Made by a program: the position numbers and the translations under genes
Notes under the pieces: generated by a model
Seen by the model: only the letters and a program-made list of their open reading frames with translations
Database searches by the model: none
Told to the model about the DNA's origin: nothing
From: Kuschelorhynchus macadamiae
Taxonomy: Eukaryota > Arthropoda > Insecta > Coleoptera > Curculionidae
DNA: 64,000 bases
Assembly (NCBI GenBank): GCA_030620095.1
Contig: JAUTXW010005178.1
Location: 1-64,000, forward strand
Direction: 5' to 3'
Shown: one piece after another, positions 22,774-35,093 of the stretch
Position numbering within the stretch: the first letter of the stretch is position 1
Layout: the number at the start of each line of letters is the position of its first letter

Positions 22774-24174
22774 TATAGTTGTTTTAAAATTGTCTTAGTG
22801 CAGATTTAATGGTGTTTTTCTTTTTTTTTGTTACCTATTGTTTCATTGTCGTTTTGGTGATCTTTTGTTGCGTACTTCTTAATTTCAGACCCAATTTTTA
22901 TCAGGTATTTTTTAGCTTTCCTCGTCTCATGCCTCATTTTAAAGGGAGTTTTCCATTTCACAGCATTCACATAGGTCTAACATCGTCTTTCGGATGATTG
23001 AATTCATACATAGAAAGTAATTTTCCTGTTTTTTTCTTTATTTATTCGATAAGGATTTTAAAGCTGTATTGTATGTCTCGTTTTGTTCTAGGTCTTTTAT
23101 GTTACTCTTTGAAGACGATGTAATGGTTTACTTTTTTCGCTTTTTCTATAGTTGTCGTAAAACATTTATCAGCACCAAATCCTATTTGGATGTCATCGCT
23201 GAAAGGCTTAAATGTGTTCCCTTTTAATTTTAGTTCTTCCTCACTTCTGCCAAATAGTTTCAGGTCATCCATGTAAAACAGAGTACTAACAGTTTTTTCA
23301 GCTTCAACCTTGTACCCCAGTTAGACAATCTCTATTCAGCAAATTTGTAAGACATATTAGGGATATACAAAACTACAGGAATCTCCCTGGAATATATCTC
23401 GTTTAATTGCAATGTTTCCGGTTCTAATGCAGCTAGAGGAGTGATAAAAAGACATTTGTGTTTTCCATCCATTCAATGTGGTTCTTAAGAAGTGGATAAG
23501 TATTAGCTGTATCTTGCATATCGTGAGCGCTCTATTCAGCTAGCTATAGGGAACACTATCAAATGCTTTTTATAGTCTATCCTTAGGATGCTTAGGATAC
23601 GTTTTCTTGACTTTGCACTTTCTACGACTATTTTGTATAATAGGAGTTGATCTTTGTAATTTTGTGAACCCCTCCTAGATTCTTTAGGCTTTGGTAAAAT
23701 TACATTATTTATTTACAGATGGCTTTATAGATGCTCTGAAATTAAGGATGTAAGAAGACTGTACATAGTGAGAAGACATTAGTCTGTAGTTTGTGAATAT
23801 TTTATGTTGAGAGGAGAAGTGTAGCCTTAGATATTATCATGATTGGCAGTTTTTTAGGCTTTCTGATAGTTCGATTGGGAGCTTTTGTTTTCCGGGCCTG
23901 GTTCCTTCAAATTCTCAAGATTTTTTACTGATGAGTTTTATTTCTTACAGTGAAAAGTCAGTCCATTCTTTAGTAGACCTATGCTTATGGTTGTCTGTTT
24001 CTCTTTTTATCCGAGTGATACTTTCATTGTGTTTTCTACCGTCTTCTAATATATTCCACCAGAATATGTCAATTTCTGATTGCATGTTCGATTGGGGTTT
24101 CCTTTGGACTTAAACTTCTGTTAAACTTCTAAGTGTCTGTTTGGACCAATCTGTTTTGGTGGTATTTACCTGAT

Positions 24175-24212
24175 ATTTATTATTATTGTTGTTATTATTA
24201 TTTATATTATTA
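24175..24212 (+). repeat. Degenerate (ATT)n run at the 5' border of the second R4/Dong-like LINE
   Basis: TTATTATTATTG is followed by further TTATTATTATT words. Its position relative to the LINE is the same as for the first copy. Confidence 0.8.
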
Positions 24213-27200
24213 GAATTCATTAAACCATTAAATTATTAAATCACTAAATATTTAGAAAACAACAACAAATATAGTGAGTTTGTAAATTTCCTTAACATAT
24301 ATAAAATTTTTATCGTATTGTTGAGGCACCCGGTATGTTTTTATGACATCCGCTGTATATATGCAATAAAATGCTACAATGAGTTAAAGTTTGTAGGATT
24401 TCAGTCTTGTTGGAATTAAAAACGAATAACTTCTATCTAAACTATTAAACTGAGTTAAAATGAAAAAAAAAAAAAATAAAAAAACCCGTTTGGGAAAAGG
24501 TCCATCGCAGCTGGTATATCGTAATTATATTTTTTTTACTTATTTAACGTATAACTATTTGCGGGCATGTTCATAAGTAAGTAAGTTAACTTTCAGGAAA
24601 AATACAAATAATAAATTCCTAGATATTATTAAACTGAAAGGAAGGACGACTTTAACAAATATGCTTTATTGTGTTATTTAAGTTTAATATTGTTCTGGTA
24701 AGCTCGATTTAGTGATTTGTTCATCAGGCTCTACCAAATTTAAACCCTAGATGGAGAGATAAAAAAATTAATAATAATTAGTACAATTTAGTTTTTATAT
24801 CAGAAGCTAATACATCACTGTACTGGATATGTATACTATTAACGGATAAAACATTGCATGTATTACTGTTTTTCCATGTTGTTACAATATGTTTATATGT
24901 TGTCACTTTGATTATGCTTTTGAAACAGTAATAAAGTCTCTTCCCAGTTTTTTTTAGGAATTTTGATTCAATTGAACAAAATTTTAATGAGTTATTCGAT
25001 ATGTATTATTTAATCTATCTAAAAAAGTATGTGTACTAAATTGTGTCTGTTTATAAATCATTGGCTAATAACTTGTAAATACCTTAGTCCCTGATTGGGC
25101 GTAGTATCTGTTTCATTAGACACTAATTGAAACATGAAGTTTTCTGAAGAAATAGTTATTTTTCTAACAAGTACGGAAAGTTAATTTTCGTGAACGAGTG
25201 TTCCGTAAAAATGCGAGTGTGGGAAAATACTTCCCAAATGAGTTAGAAACAAAGTTTTTTTCTACGAGCGGGGTTTCTCTTGCGCACTGAAATATTTTAC
25301 GACTTAAATTGATAATGAATAAATTCGGTGTTATTTCATACAAAAGAAAAACTATAACTAAACTTATACATTTAGAAAGAAACAATTTCAACAACTTATA
25401 ACCAAACAAGTTTTGATCTTTTCTGAACGTTCTAGACAGCTAATGCAAAAAAAATTAGTTAGTTCTCATGCTGTAAAGAGATAAGTATGTAACAAAAAAT
25501 TTTTGAAAAGAGCTGTTGTTAACTTGCATCAAGAGTTTGAGCTTCTTTATTCTAATTCGTTTTTGCAACAGGTTTTTTTTGCAACTTAGATGTGATTCTA
25601 TTCAGTATGCAGGTTGAAGAGGCCAAGAAAAATGTTTTGATGAAGAGATAAAATGATGAATAGGAATAATGACCTAAAAGTAAAATAAGAGGAGTTAATA
25701 GTATCAATAATTTTTTGCCTTAGAAATAATATAAGTTTCCAACTATTCTCATTTTGTAGAAAAGGCTATTTATACAGAGTTGTGAAAATATAACGGAGCC
25801 TTAAAAAGTGGCTGAATATTGACAAATTGCTTATTCTGAGATATATTTAGGTGGGCCTAAAAAGCCGGTTGTCAATTCAAGAATTTTTTAAATATGTCTC
25901 GTATTCATTTTTGTATTATTAGAGTAAGATGGATTTCATTTTTCTATCTTTTCCGGTTAGATCTAATTATTTTCTGGCAAACCGGAAGTTGCTGTTAAAC
26001 GATTGACTATGACAAACTAAGATATAGAAGTCAAATTGTTTTGCTCGAAATTAAACAGTTTGCATTTTACTACCTTTCAAAGTAAAATAATGTCGGTCTT
26101 CAGACGTCAGTATTTCAAAACCTTTGAAGTTATAGCTACAAAATAATATATATGAGACATGTTTAGAATTTCTCCGAACAAACAAAATATGTAGAATGTA
26201 GTATATGATTGTCCCGTTTTTAAAAATAATTAGGTCAATAGGCTATGGTTTTATTTTGTTTTTGATTAGTATTATTAATTAATTACCTTAATAAGCTAAT
26301 GAAACAAAGAAGAATTTGTTGATGGGTGAGTGATGTACTGAAATTTAAATTATCTAATTTATATTGAAAGCGGGTTTAAGCTTCTTCTTTCATTTGTGAC
26401 AAAAGTTGTAGAAACAAAATTATACGAAAATAAGATTTATGTAATAAAAAAAAACAGACGTATTCTTTATGAACTAGTATTTAGTTTTGACAAAGAACAT
26501 TATTCTCATATAGGAATATTAAAATAGGTAGAAAACAAAACTCTGCCATCCCCATGTCAATCGAAATCATCTCTATTTTACAAACACCGAGAAACAATAA
26601 AATACTCCGCTACTACATAAAATTAAAAGACATGCATATTATCTATATCTTCTATTTTGCCGAAGATAATAGACAACAATGGCTTTATTTCTAGTCCAAT
26701 AATCATCATTCACGTAAACATTATCATGGGATACAAAAGGTGGAAAATCGGCATCTAGGGCCTCATGTTGAGTTTCTGACAAGGAAGGCCAGGGACGTAT
26801 TCCCTTTAAGAAATCCTTATATACTTATTATTATATATATAATTTATTTTTTACGGTTATTAGAAACATAGTAAAATACAAAATTTGTTTTTCATCCTAT
26901 TGTAGACCCTTCGGTATTATAAATATACCAAAGCTCTGTCAAGAACCTCATAAAAATACTATACATACAAGGATACAAGATCTCATGTTATTTTTGCTCT
27001 CATGAGTTTATAGTAATAGAAATATTATGTGTGCTCTGATATAATTCTTGCAAAAATTGGAATTAATAGTAGAGTGTAAAATCCCGGAAACAGCGTAGCA
27101 CAGGGTCATCTTGTAGATAGACCGTGAGACTGACACTAGTGGAGGTAGTTTACAATCTACACTATTGGTTAGTTAATTATTTATAGTATCTTCCATGATA

Positions 27201-27268
27201 CGACACTACGATTAAGACCCCTGCCTACAGTAAACTTGCCTATAAGGAACAGTATCTCATTTACAACT
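24213..27268. other. Long AT-rich stretch without recognisable features
   Basis: No gene, RNA or defined transposon is recognised. There are poly-A/T runs near 24462 and small frames of up to about 80 codons that lack motifs. Confidence 0.5.
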
Positions 27269-27375
27269 TTAACCATTCTGCTGCATCTGTATAACCAAGC
27301 CTTGTGTAAGGACCTGGAGTCCTTACACTTAAGGATATTAGTAATATCCCAAACGACCTTAAGTAGAATGGTTAA
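27269..27375. repeat. Nested inverted repeats (branched hairpin structure)
   Basis: An outer stem joins 27269-27282 and 27362-27375 (13 of 14 pairs). It encloses two perfect inner hairpins: 27304-27313 with 27319-27328 (10 bp, loop CTGGA) and 27333-27339 with 27343-27349 (7 bp, loop AGT). The order gives a multi-branched fold in RNA or a cruciform in DNA. It may be a small foldback element or a structured transcript; no known RNA family was recognised. Confidence 0.65.
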
Positions 27376-27549
27376 GTAGGAAAGTAAAACACGACACTGT
27401 TAGTAGTGTGAAAATTTACACTCGTAACACGTCAGCACAGCCAACTGGCTTGCTTATAACTGATTTATATCGCGGAAAGGTAAGAAGAATATATAAAAAA
27501 ACTACAATATTAAGACAGGTTTTAAGCTGGGTAATCCGCATAATATGTC

Positions 27550-28085
27550 ACGTCCGATGTTCGATTCGTTACACGGCGATAAGCCCGCTTCTCATCTGTT
27601 CGTTGATTCGTGCATTCGTTCGCATAGTATCAAATAATCAACTAGGCTTTGATTTCGGCGAACCATTTGTTCGAAACCAATCTTTGGTTTCTTGGGAATT
27701 TTCGAACATTGAACGGCATGAAGCAAAAATTGATGAATAGTGTGTATGAAATATTCGTCAATCTGTTGATTCGTTCATTCATATTAATTGAAGAATCGAA
27801 TGAAAGAATCGAACCGAATACTGAATAGAGGGCTATACCGTCTTTTGGTTAAATAATCAAGTAGGCTTTGATTTTTGCGAACCATTCGTTCGAATCTATT
27901 CTTTTGTTTTTGTGGATTTTCAAACATTGAAACACATGAAATACATGCCAACGAATTAAATAACAATTAACGAGTAGCGTGGATGAAGTATTTGTCATTT
28001 CGTTGATTCGACATTTTGTTCATTCATAGGAATTGACGAATCGAATGTGTGCGGACTAATGAACGAATGGACGAATAATGAGTAG
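27550..28085 (+). repeat. Tandem duplication, period about 219 bp, rich in GTTCATTCGTT-like words
   Basis: 27632-27720 and 27851-27943 align along their length (AAATAATCAACTAGGCTTTG against AAATAATCAAGTAGGCTTTG). The following segments (about 27740 and 27977) repeat too, with small length changes. Short GATTCGTTCATTCG words recur throughout. The frames here are by-products of the repeat. Confidence 0.8.
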
Positions 28086-28975
28086 CAGGCTTAAGACGTA
28101 TTTGACTATAATAAAGAAAACATTGTGAATTGCTAGTGACCTAAATGACTGATTTTAACCTGCTTTGAGATATTAGTTACGCTGATGCCAGATCTATCTA
28201 AAAGTTTAATAATATAAAGTGATATTCAATTTATTGTTTTAAAGTTGTAGTTGAATTTCAATGATCTGGCAACAGTGTAGTTTTAAAATTATTTTCTCAG
28301 GGTACCTAGGTTATTATTCATCATGATCCTTGAAGAAAATTCGCAAAGTTGTTTCTCGATGTTCTTTTTGACTTGATAACGATCAGAAATAAAAAGCTGA
28401 TCAAAAGGTTAAATATGTTAAAATACTAAGAATGCAATTTGAAGTGAATATTATTCAGGATGTTTTATTGTCTATAACCCTCAGATGTTCCTTACAAATT
28501 CTAAAGTTATCTTTGTTGCAAGAAGAAAGAGGAATGATAAATACAAATATAAAAATTGTCAAAAGTTCTCGAATTTTAGCTAGTTCAAATAGTTTTTTTT
28601 TTACTTTACTTAAACAAGCTACTATGAACGTCATATAAAGTTCATAGAAGTCCTAGAGTATAAGACAACCGTGCTTAAATAGTCGCACTAGTGCGGGAAA
28701 ATAAACATTGCTTAAATGATTGTCTTGTATAATATATTACATCAGGTAAATAATTCTGTTTAGTTATATCGTTAATTAGTTATTTTAGTCTCTTATTTTA
28801 GTCAGATTTGCCTAATTATTATATACTCTATATAGCTTTCAAAAATCACGTCAAGTAGCAATCTATCTTTCTATGGTTAAAAGTTTAATAAAAACAAAAC
28901 ATTGATGTAAACAAATTCTATAAGATGGCAAGTTTCTTAAAGGAAAAATCTATTGGTTTTCGATTAAAAAAAGCT
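28086..28975. other. Gene-free stretch
   Basis: Only a 12-base perfect palindrome CGCACTAGTGCG (28684-28695) stands out. No gene is supported. Confidence 0.5.
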
Positions 28976-29634
28976 AAATTTTTGGTAAAACCATCGCCGA
29001 TTTGTATTATTTTTGATACACTGATAGATCTTACGGCGCTGATCACGAATCTGAAGTCAGATTTTCTCGGCCACGTTTCGTTTTAGAGTTATTGTGCATC
29101 AAATTATACATTTCTACTACTCTTCTTTTCCCAAATATTTCGCCAAATTCTGAACGACACCGGTACAAGAGTCAATAAAACTACAGATATTCTGTATTTT
29201 TTTAATTGTTTCTTTATTTTATACAAAAAAAAAAACGTTATAACAAATTAATATTAAAAATTAGAAAAAAAAGTCAGAGTGAAAATTAAGAAAATCATGG
29301 CATACTTGATAAGTACATAGAAATTTTTCTAAACGAACGATTTATTTTGTTGCAAGTTTTCAATGCAAAATAACGAGAGTAAATAAAAAATATGTATAAC
29401 TTGTATATTATAATTGAGTTTTCAACGCATTTTTAATAAATTTGTTGAAATGTATGCGAAAAAAAAAAAGGAAAAAAATAATGATAATAAGTTATAGATT
29501 TTGATGATGAATGACTCGGGAACGAAACGTCCTCGATAAAATATTATTTCAGATGCGTGATCAGCGCCCCAAAATCTACTGGGAATCCTAAAAATCGGCG
29601 ATGATTAGCGTAATCGAAATTTCACCAAATTTTG
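28976..29634. mobile_element. Foldback element with inverted termini of about 140 bp
   Basis: 28976-29115 and 29480-29634 are imperfect reverse complements. Shared blocks include ATCGCCGATTT, GCGCTGATCACG, ATCTGA and ACGTTTCGTT. The 0.36-kb interior is A/T-rich and non-coding. This is a MITE or foldback structure; no target duplication was established. Confidence 0.78.
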
Positions 29635-32600
29635 TAATGAAGAAAACATCGCTAAATTTATATTACTGGATATAAGGTGTATCTTATTATGAAAATGGTT
29701 ACCATTTTTGGTTCGGTTAGAGCTTGCAGCTGAGCGGAACTTTCGAAAATCACGCTTGATGTTATTGAATATATTAGAAAACTCATCTCGTCACAGTTTT
29801 AAAAATTACTTTGTAAGATTATTTGTTATCCCTGAAGGAGTAAATAATGGCACCAAATTCTAACTGTTAGTTCTGTAACGCCAAATCAAGAGCTCGAACT
29901 ATTCCCATCAACTTCCAGCAGTCAGCTGGTAAATACCTATGCACAGTTATGTACCATCTTCATCCGTTTTACCTGCAAGTACAACAAATAGTCAGTTATT
30001 GTCAGCTGACCCTTGAAGCAACAGTTTGCGTCAGCAAACAACTTGCAAAATGCCAGTAATTGTTCATTTCACTCTACTGCTAGCCCTAATTTCGCTCCGC
30101 GTCGTTCGGTTCGAAGGCAGTCTCGAGCGGGAAAGTGTTACTTTCCGCATTTTATTAGGAAATAATAAATAATTTCTTATTAATTTGATAATGGAACATA
30201 TTCACCTGCTATAATAGGTCGACGAATAAATATGCGGTTATTAAGAATTTGGCTTTTAAAGTCGCTATCAACCTAAATACTTTTTTGTATAATTATTTAT
30301 CAAATAAATGTTACTATTTTCAGATTTAAAGGTCAAATAGATAAAACTATCTAAAACACTCATCTCATTAGAATTTTTACCGCCCTTTTTCATGAAAAAA
30401 CTCACTCAATATAATTTATTTAAAAATTCGCGTACTTTGTGAAACTGGTACTTTAGCACACTGTTGGGGTATAGTTTTGAAACTTTCTAAAATTTACCCT
30501 ATGTGCTACAAAGGAACAGAAGAATATGTCAATTGAGTCCTAAAAAATAATCCTGACAGATTTTTGCACAGTTACACTACCAGAACCATAAACCTGTATT
30601 TTATCGTCAATGCCAATTTTTATCAACTTCTGACGAATTTTTCAGAAATATTTGTAGAAGTGTGTAGAAAATAGATGAGAAATTTAAGAAACAAGAAATA
30701 AAAATAAAAAAGTTCTGGTATGATTTAAGACCCCCCAATGTTTGACCTTTTCTTGGTTTTCTTATAAAGCTTACATATTAAAGCAATAAACCTATCAGAA
30801 AAAGAATTTTTTAAAAGAAAAAACGTACCCTAACCAGAAATTTTAATATCAGAAGTCCCCTGTCAAAATAGGAAGGTATTTACAGTGTTGCCAAATTGGA
30901 GCTGTTTTCACAAAACCGTCTTTTATGTTTTGATTTAACGATGGCGTTGTCGGGCCCCAGCCCTTAACTTGGTCCTAATCCAGTATCGATCCACCTAGTA
31001 TAGTCGCGCTCTGGTTGATACCGGTCTGCCTATGTAACAAAATCTCCGATATTCTTTCATAAAAGAAGAAACAAAACTTCACTTTCGTAACAGCCGGGTC
31101 TTTATTATTAAATGTAATACTGAATCTAAATTTTGATTCAGTAAAAAAAAACGTTATATTACTGATTTTTACGTTACGTAAGCAAACAATGCTCATATTT
31201 TTATCAACATTTTATATTTTACTATTGTAATTAAACAGAACCTTAGAATAATACACATGTGTTAATATCGAACAACAATCACATAGACAAAATCTAATGA
31301 AATTTAAAAGAAAATATACTAATTAGTCGGTTACTTAGTGCGACTAGCAAATGGATTTTAACTTCAATTTATTTTATCGGCATTTTTTTTGTTCCAACGT
31401 GTTCAATGTGTTCAAAAAGGTGAGCTTTCTAACAAAATAAAATAAAACTCTAAAATCCAGGTGTCTTAAGTCTCACCAGAGCCGAAAACAATATATTTAA
31501 AAGAGACGGACCTGTGCGTAACAGCTTATTTCGCCATCATCAGCGAGGGGGTGCGTGCAGGTAGTTCCAACCCCCACATTTCAAGGTGACGTTTTGTTCG
31601 CAAAGATATTTATTAAAATTGGACCTAACGGCAGCAGTTCGCCTATAAAGATAGAGTCGAGATAGGCAAAGAAGGTAGGAAAAGGTGAAATTAGATCTTT
31701 TCGATTTTTATGTTGGCGTCTTTCTGACGTTTTTTTTAGCAGATGCAGGTAGAGCCATAATGAATATTTAACTATAAGGTGCCCCGATATTAATGTTATC
31801 CATGCCTATAAAGTGGGTTTTATTGGCAAAGTGAAAAATGTCAGTTCAGTTTGAACAAATTACACCGTGCTTCTAAGTATTATAATTTCAGCATAGCTTT
31901 TTTAATAATATATTATTTAAAAATAATTTATTCTTATTTCCAAGTCAATAAAAGCATAATATGCGATATTATCGTTCATGAAAGCTTGTGTTGTTTAACA
32001 TTTAGCATTTTAAAGGAATACCAAATAATATACATTAACCCAGCACCTCTTGTTTTACGAAAGATCTAAATCAAAAAATGCAATTAATTGTTATTCTTTT
32101 TTACCTTTATTTTTTTCCTAAAAAAAATTATAAACATTAGTGGTACCAATGATTAATATAAAAGGCTGCAGAATTAATAATCTTTTAACACCATTTATTT
32201 TTGGTACATGTGTATTTATTTTAAAAGTATTGTCGCCAAATGCCAAAAAAAAAACGATTATAATAATCTATTCGTTTAGAGGTATACCCTGCAAAGGAAA
32301 CAACTTCCTTCCCCATGCCAAATAGTATTTTTCCGAGTTTGCGTTCTGTACTTACTTCCGAAGGGACAAAAATGGGTACTCAAGGGTATTTAAAAGAACT
32401 AAAAATATACTGAAAATAATTAAATGTCTTGAAAGTAATTGAAAGGTATTGAAATGTATTGAAAGGTATTAAAAATGTATTGCAAGGTATTTAAAGAAAA
32501 TGAAGCACATTTAAAACATTAAATAAGTATTTAAAAGGTGTTTAAAGGAATTTAAGAGGAGGTGTACATCATATTGAAAGATTTAGAAATAACAGCAGAA

Positions 32601-32647
32601 AGAGCTCTTCTGGTTTTTGACATGGTTCGTATAAACATATACTTTAC
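29635..32647. other. Gene-free stretch
   Basis: No recognisable coding region. A GC-richer patch is seen at about 30085-30150 and another at 31480-31680, both without a recognisable identity. The short GTATT-rich phrases at 32380-32540 (GAAAGGTATTGAAATGTATT) form an irregular simple repeat. Confidence 0.5.
32380..32560 (+). repeat. Irregular short tandem repeat (GGTATTGAAA-like units)
   Basis: About ten loosely repeated units of 10-20 bases containing GTATTTAAA or GTATTGAAA occur over 180 bp. This is a degenerate minisatellite-like tract. Confidence 0.65.
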
Positions 32648-32648
32648 G

Positions 32649-32691
<43 letters not shown>
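32649..32691. repeat. (TA)n microsatellite
   Basis: About 21 uninterrupted TA units. The YIYIYI peptide read through it is an artefact. Confidence 0.95.
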
Positions 32692-32692
<1 letters not shown>

Positions 32693-32807
32693 CTGTTATG
32701 GAAAATTCAACTGTTACAAAATGAGATATCTAATTATTTTTTTCTAGCCAAGGTGATCTTCGTCCAAAGGCCAAAAAAACAACTTTCTGAAATTGTTTAA
32801 TTTCTAT

Positions 32808-33446
32808 GGAAAATTAAGGAATCATAGACCTTTTTGCCGAATCTTTAGATTTTCGTTCATTTTTAAACTCCCAAATGACCTTTCGATTTTATTTTGAACA
32901 GGGCCTCAAAAATCGCCGCCTCCAATATTGATTATTTATTAAAATATAGAAAAAAATGTTAAATATAAAAATTGTAGGGCATGTTAAGGAATTTGTAGAA
33001 AATTAGTATTTATGTATAGTTGATCGAATAGACCTCTTCATGCTGATTATTAATATTCCAGGTCTGATGGTAGTGTTTTTCTCAAATTTCTCGGTTGTTT
33101 GGTTTCAAACCCAATATATTTATAATCAGCAAGAAGATACCTATTTGATAGATAATATACAGAATATTCTAAAAATGTTGTTGGTGCTGCTAGACAATTT
33201 TGAGACTTGAGACATCCTGTATACAATTATACTAATTTTCGGTTATTTAACTCATATAACCCTACAACTTGTACATTTAACAATTTTTTTCTATTTTGTA
33301 AAATTTAACCAATATTGCTGGTGGCGAATTATAAAGAAATACTATTTCAAGATAAAACCAAAAAGGTCATTTGAGATTTTAAAAGTGAACAAAATTTTAA
33401 TTGCTTAAAATCGTTTTGGCAAAGAAGTCTATAGTTACTTAATTTT
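32808..33446. mobile_element. Foldback element with inverted termini of about 200 bp or more
   Basis: 32808-33005 and 33255-33446 are imperfect reverse complements. Shared blocks include ATAGACCTTTTTGCC-like, CCCAAATGACCTTT, CCAATATTG and TTGTAGGG. The interior of about 250 bp is non-coding. The two arms make up most of the element. Confidence 0.75.
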
Positions 33447-33574
33447 ATATAAAAATTAATGAATCCTTATGTTTTGCAATTTGACAGGACATGGGGGTTT
33501 GGTTAATGAAAAAAATACACAAAAGAGATTTTTTTGTAATATAATGGTGGCGCCTAATTTTTGACAAGCCTATA

Positions 33575-34130
33575 TGTACAACAGTCATGTTAAAACTTTT
33601 AGAGGCGATACTTTTGATGATACCTGAAGTAAGGAACAATTGTTTAATGCTTACAGAATCTGCAAAGCAACATGTTCGGAAAAATTTACAATTTGTTGAA
33701 AAAACGCCTTGTATATCATATTTTAGAAGATATTTAAAAACAATAACAAAACCATCATCAGCAAGTGCAAAAACGTTCTTCTCAAAGACAACACAAATTT
33801 AAAAGCCAGAAACTTAGCCAACCAAACTACTGAAAAACTAGCGAATCCAGGTAGGAGCCCTTTATTAAAAAATGTTGTAAGTCCATTTGGACTTTATATA
33901 AAATACTTTTCAAAATATTGCCCAATGGTAAAAATAATAGCAGAGAGACTCAACTGGAAATGCGATCAAACATGTTTTTAAAGCCTGTTTCAGTTAAAGA
34001 AAATATTTATATTTCTCTGGACATGGAAACACCAGTTTTATATAAACCAGCCAAATCCAAAGTTATCAAAGTCGTTCAAGACCTACATATGCCAGACAAT
34101 ACTAAAAAACGAATGAATCTATAAGTAGTG
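33575..34130 (+). pseudogene. Unidentified coding-like segment in two or three frames
   Basis: An open frame at 33587-33802 ends FRRYLKTITKPSSASAKTFF. A shifted frame (about 33785-33985) continues with ARNLANQTTEKLANPGRSPL and GLYIKYFSKYCPMVKIIAER. A third (33918-34124) has ENIYISLDMETPVLYKPA. The composition looks like a once-continuous lysine-rich protein with frameshifts, but I do not recognise the family. No neighbouring element clearly owns it. It could be a transposon accessory protein or a chance arrangement. Confidence 0.35.
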
Positions 34131-35085
34131 AAGTAGTGACTAAAAATGATCAGAGAGTTGCGGGAGGCATCTGTAATAAGTCAATTGAAAGGAGTCTAAT
34201 TTGCCCCCTCTTTACACATTTCAACAGAGGGCCCCCTTTACAAACACCTGGTGACAAAAAACTAATTTGCTGATAAGGTGGTAATCCCCCTCTTAAACTC
34301 TTAAAAAAACATAAATTATAAATTTCCCTCGGGCTTCATTATTACCGGGCTACGGCCCGCCCTGGCACGAGTGTCCCCCCCGCACTGCGGGGGCTAGCGG
34401 GTATAGCACTTAGTAATACATTCCTAGTTGAATGTCGAATTCATAAAGTGCAATTTCCAGATTGCAATATCTGGTATTGTTTTTTACTTTAAGTTTTTTT
34501 TTTATAAATATATATTTTAATAAATCATTATTCTATATTATGCGTACATACAATATCACTGATATTTTTTATTGTTCGCATTTCTTTTTTTTTTTCTAGT
34601 CGTTAAAGTGCCCAGTCTCATCGCGACTTTTCATCGTTTTGATTTTGCATTTTTGGTGCCGGCACAGAGATTTTAACACGCAGTTTCGTCCCCCTTTTGG
34701 AGTTTTGCAAATTTTTAATAAAGTTAAGGTGCTTTAATGTCGTCGTTATAACATTAAATGGTTTAGCTTTATATACTTCTCTAAAATAATATTAAAACCA
34801 TTTTTATTAAATTTTTAATTTCAATTTTTTTTCTCTAATTAAAAGTCTTCTAATGAAAGCTTTGTCCAATATAACTCTGTTATCGATTAAAATTAATTAA
34901 AACATTTAAATACATTCTTATTGGAATTAGATCCAATATTGGTAATAATTCGGGGTATGAAAATGTTTTCGTCCAAAAATTATTGTAGAATAGAAGTTGC
35001 TTTTTCTTCTCTCGTTCATAATCTATAAATTCATTTGACATTCTGTCAGAGCTAGTTAGTTAATTTCTAACTATAATTTTATTTA
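34131..35085. other. Gene-free stretch with a GC-rich palindromic patch
   Basis: A GC-rich patch (about 34344-34402) includes CCGGGCTACGGCCCG and a run of C followed by GCACTGCGGGGG, unlike the AT-rich surroundings. It resembles the end of a degraded DNA element, but I cannot assign it. The remainder is poly-T-rich with no gene. Confidence 0.45.
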
Positions 35086-35093
35086 GATAACAC

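Larger units (their letters stand above)
22060..23620 (-). pseudogene. R4/Dong-like LINE polyprotein fragments (RT and restriction-like endonuclease)
   Basis: Visible minus-strand pieces are: a TIDYKK-type motif near 23570 (RT palm); LFYMDDLKLFGRSEEELKL near 23235-23276, with both catalytic aspartates present; ESLILAAEDQALNTSYY and CRICLQRS at 22502-22744 (tether and zinc region); PDIYNERKTDD near 22490-22510 (nuclease PD motif), then a nuclease tail up to 22400; and, beyond the MITE, RVIPIVVDTMSGKLIQKIT followed by LLGTAYILGKFL, ending near 22060. Frames change repeatedly and stops are frequent. In contrast to the first copy, the YMDD box survives here. Confidence 0.72.
22040..24174 (-). mobile_element. 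Second R4/Dong-like LINE, decayed, split by a MITE
   Basis: The minus strand carries pieces of a LINE of the same kind as 16007-18834, again with ATT-type repeats at its 5' side (24175-24212). Reading downwards it contains RT fragments, the YMDD block, a zinc/endonuclease region and a C-terminus that is interrupted by the MITE at 22186-22394. The C-terminal phrase VIPIVVDTMSGKLIQKIT lies on the far side of the MITE (about 22090-22165). A TTAGG-type run (22753-22773) also interrupts it. Confidence 0.72.

Noticed and set aside
27550..28085. CRISPR-like or tRNA-like signals (repeated GTTCGATTCG words)
   Set aside because: The spacing is irregular, there are only two long units, and no tRNA clover-leaf can be drawn. 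They are parts of a tandem duplication.
34320..34420. GC-rich palindromic patch considered as a hAT terminus or an rRNA fragment
   Set aside because: No partner end, no target duplication and no rRNA-like sequence could be found.
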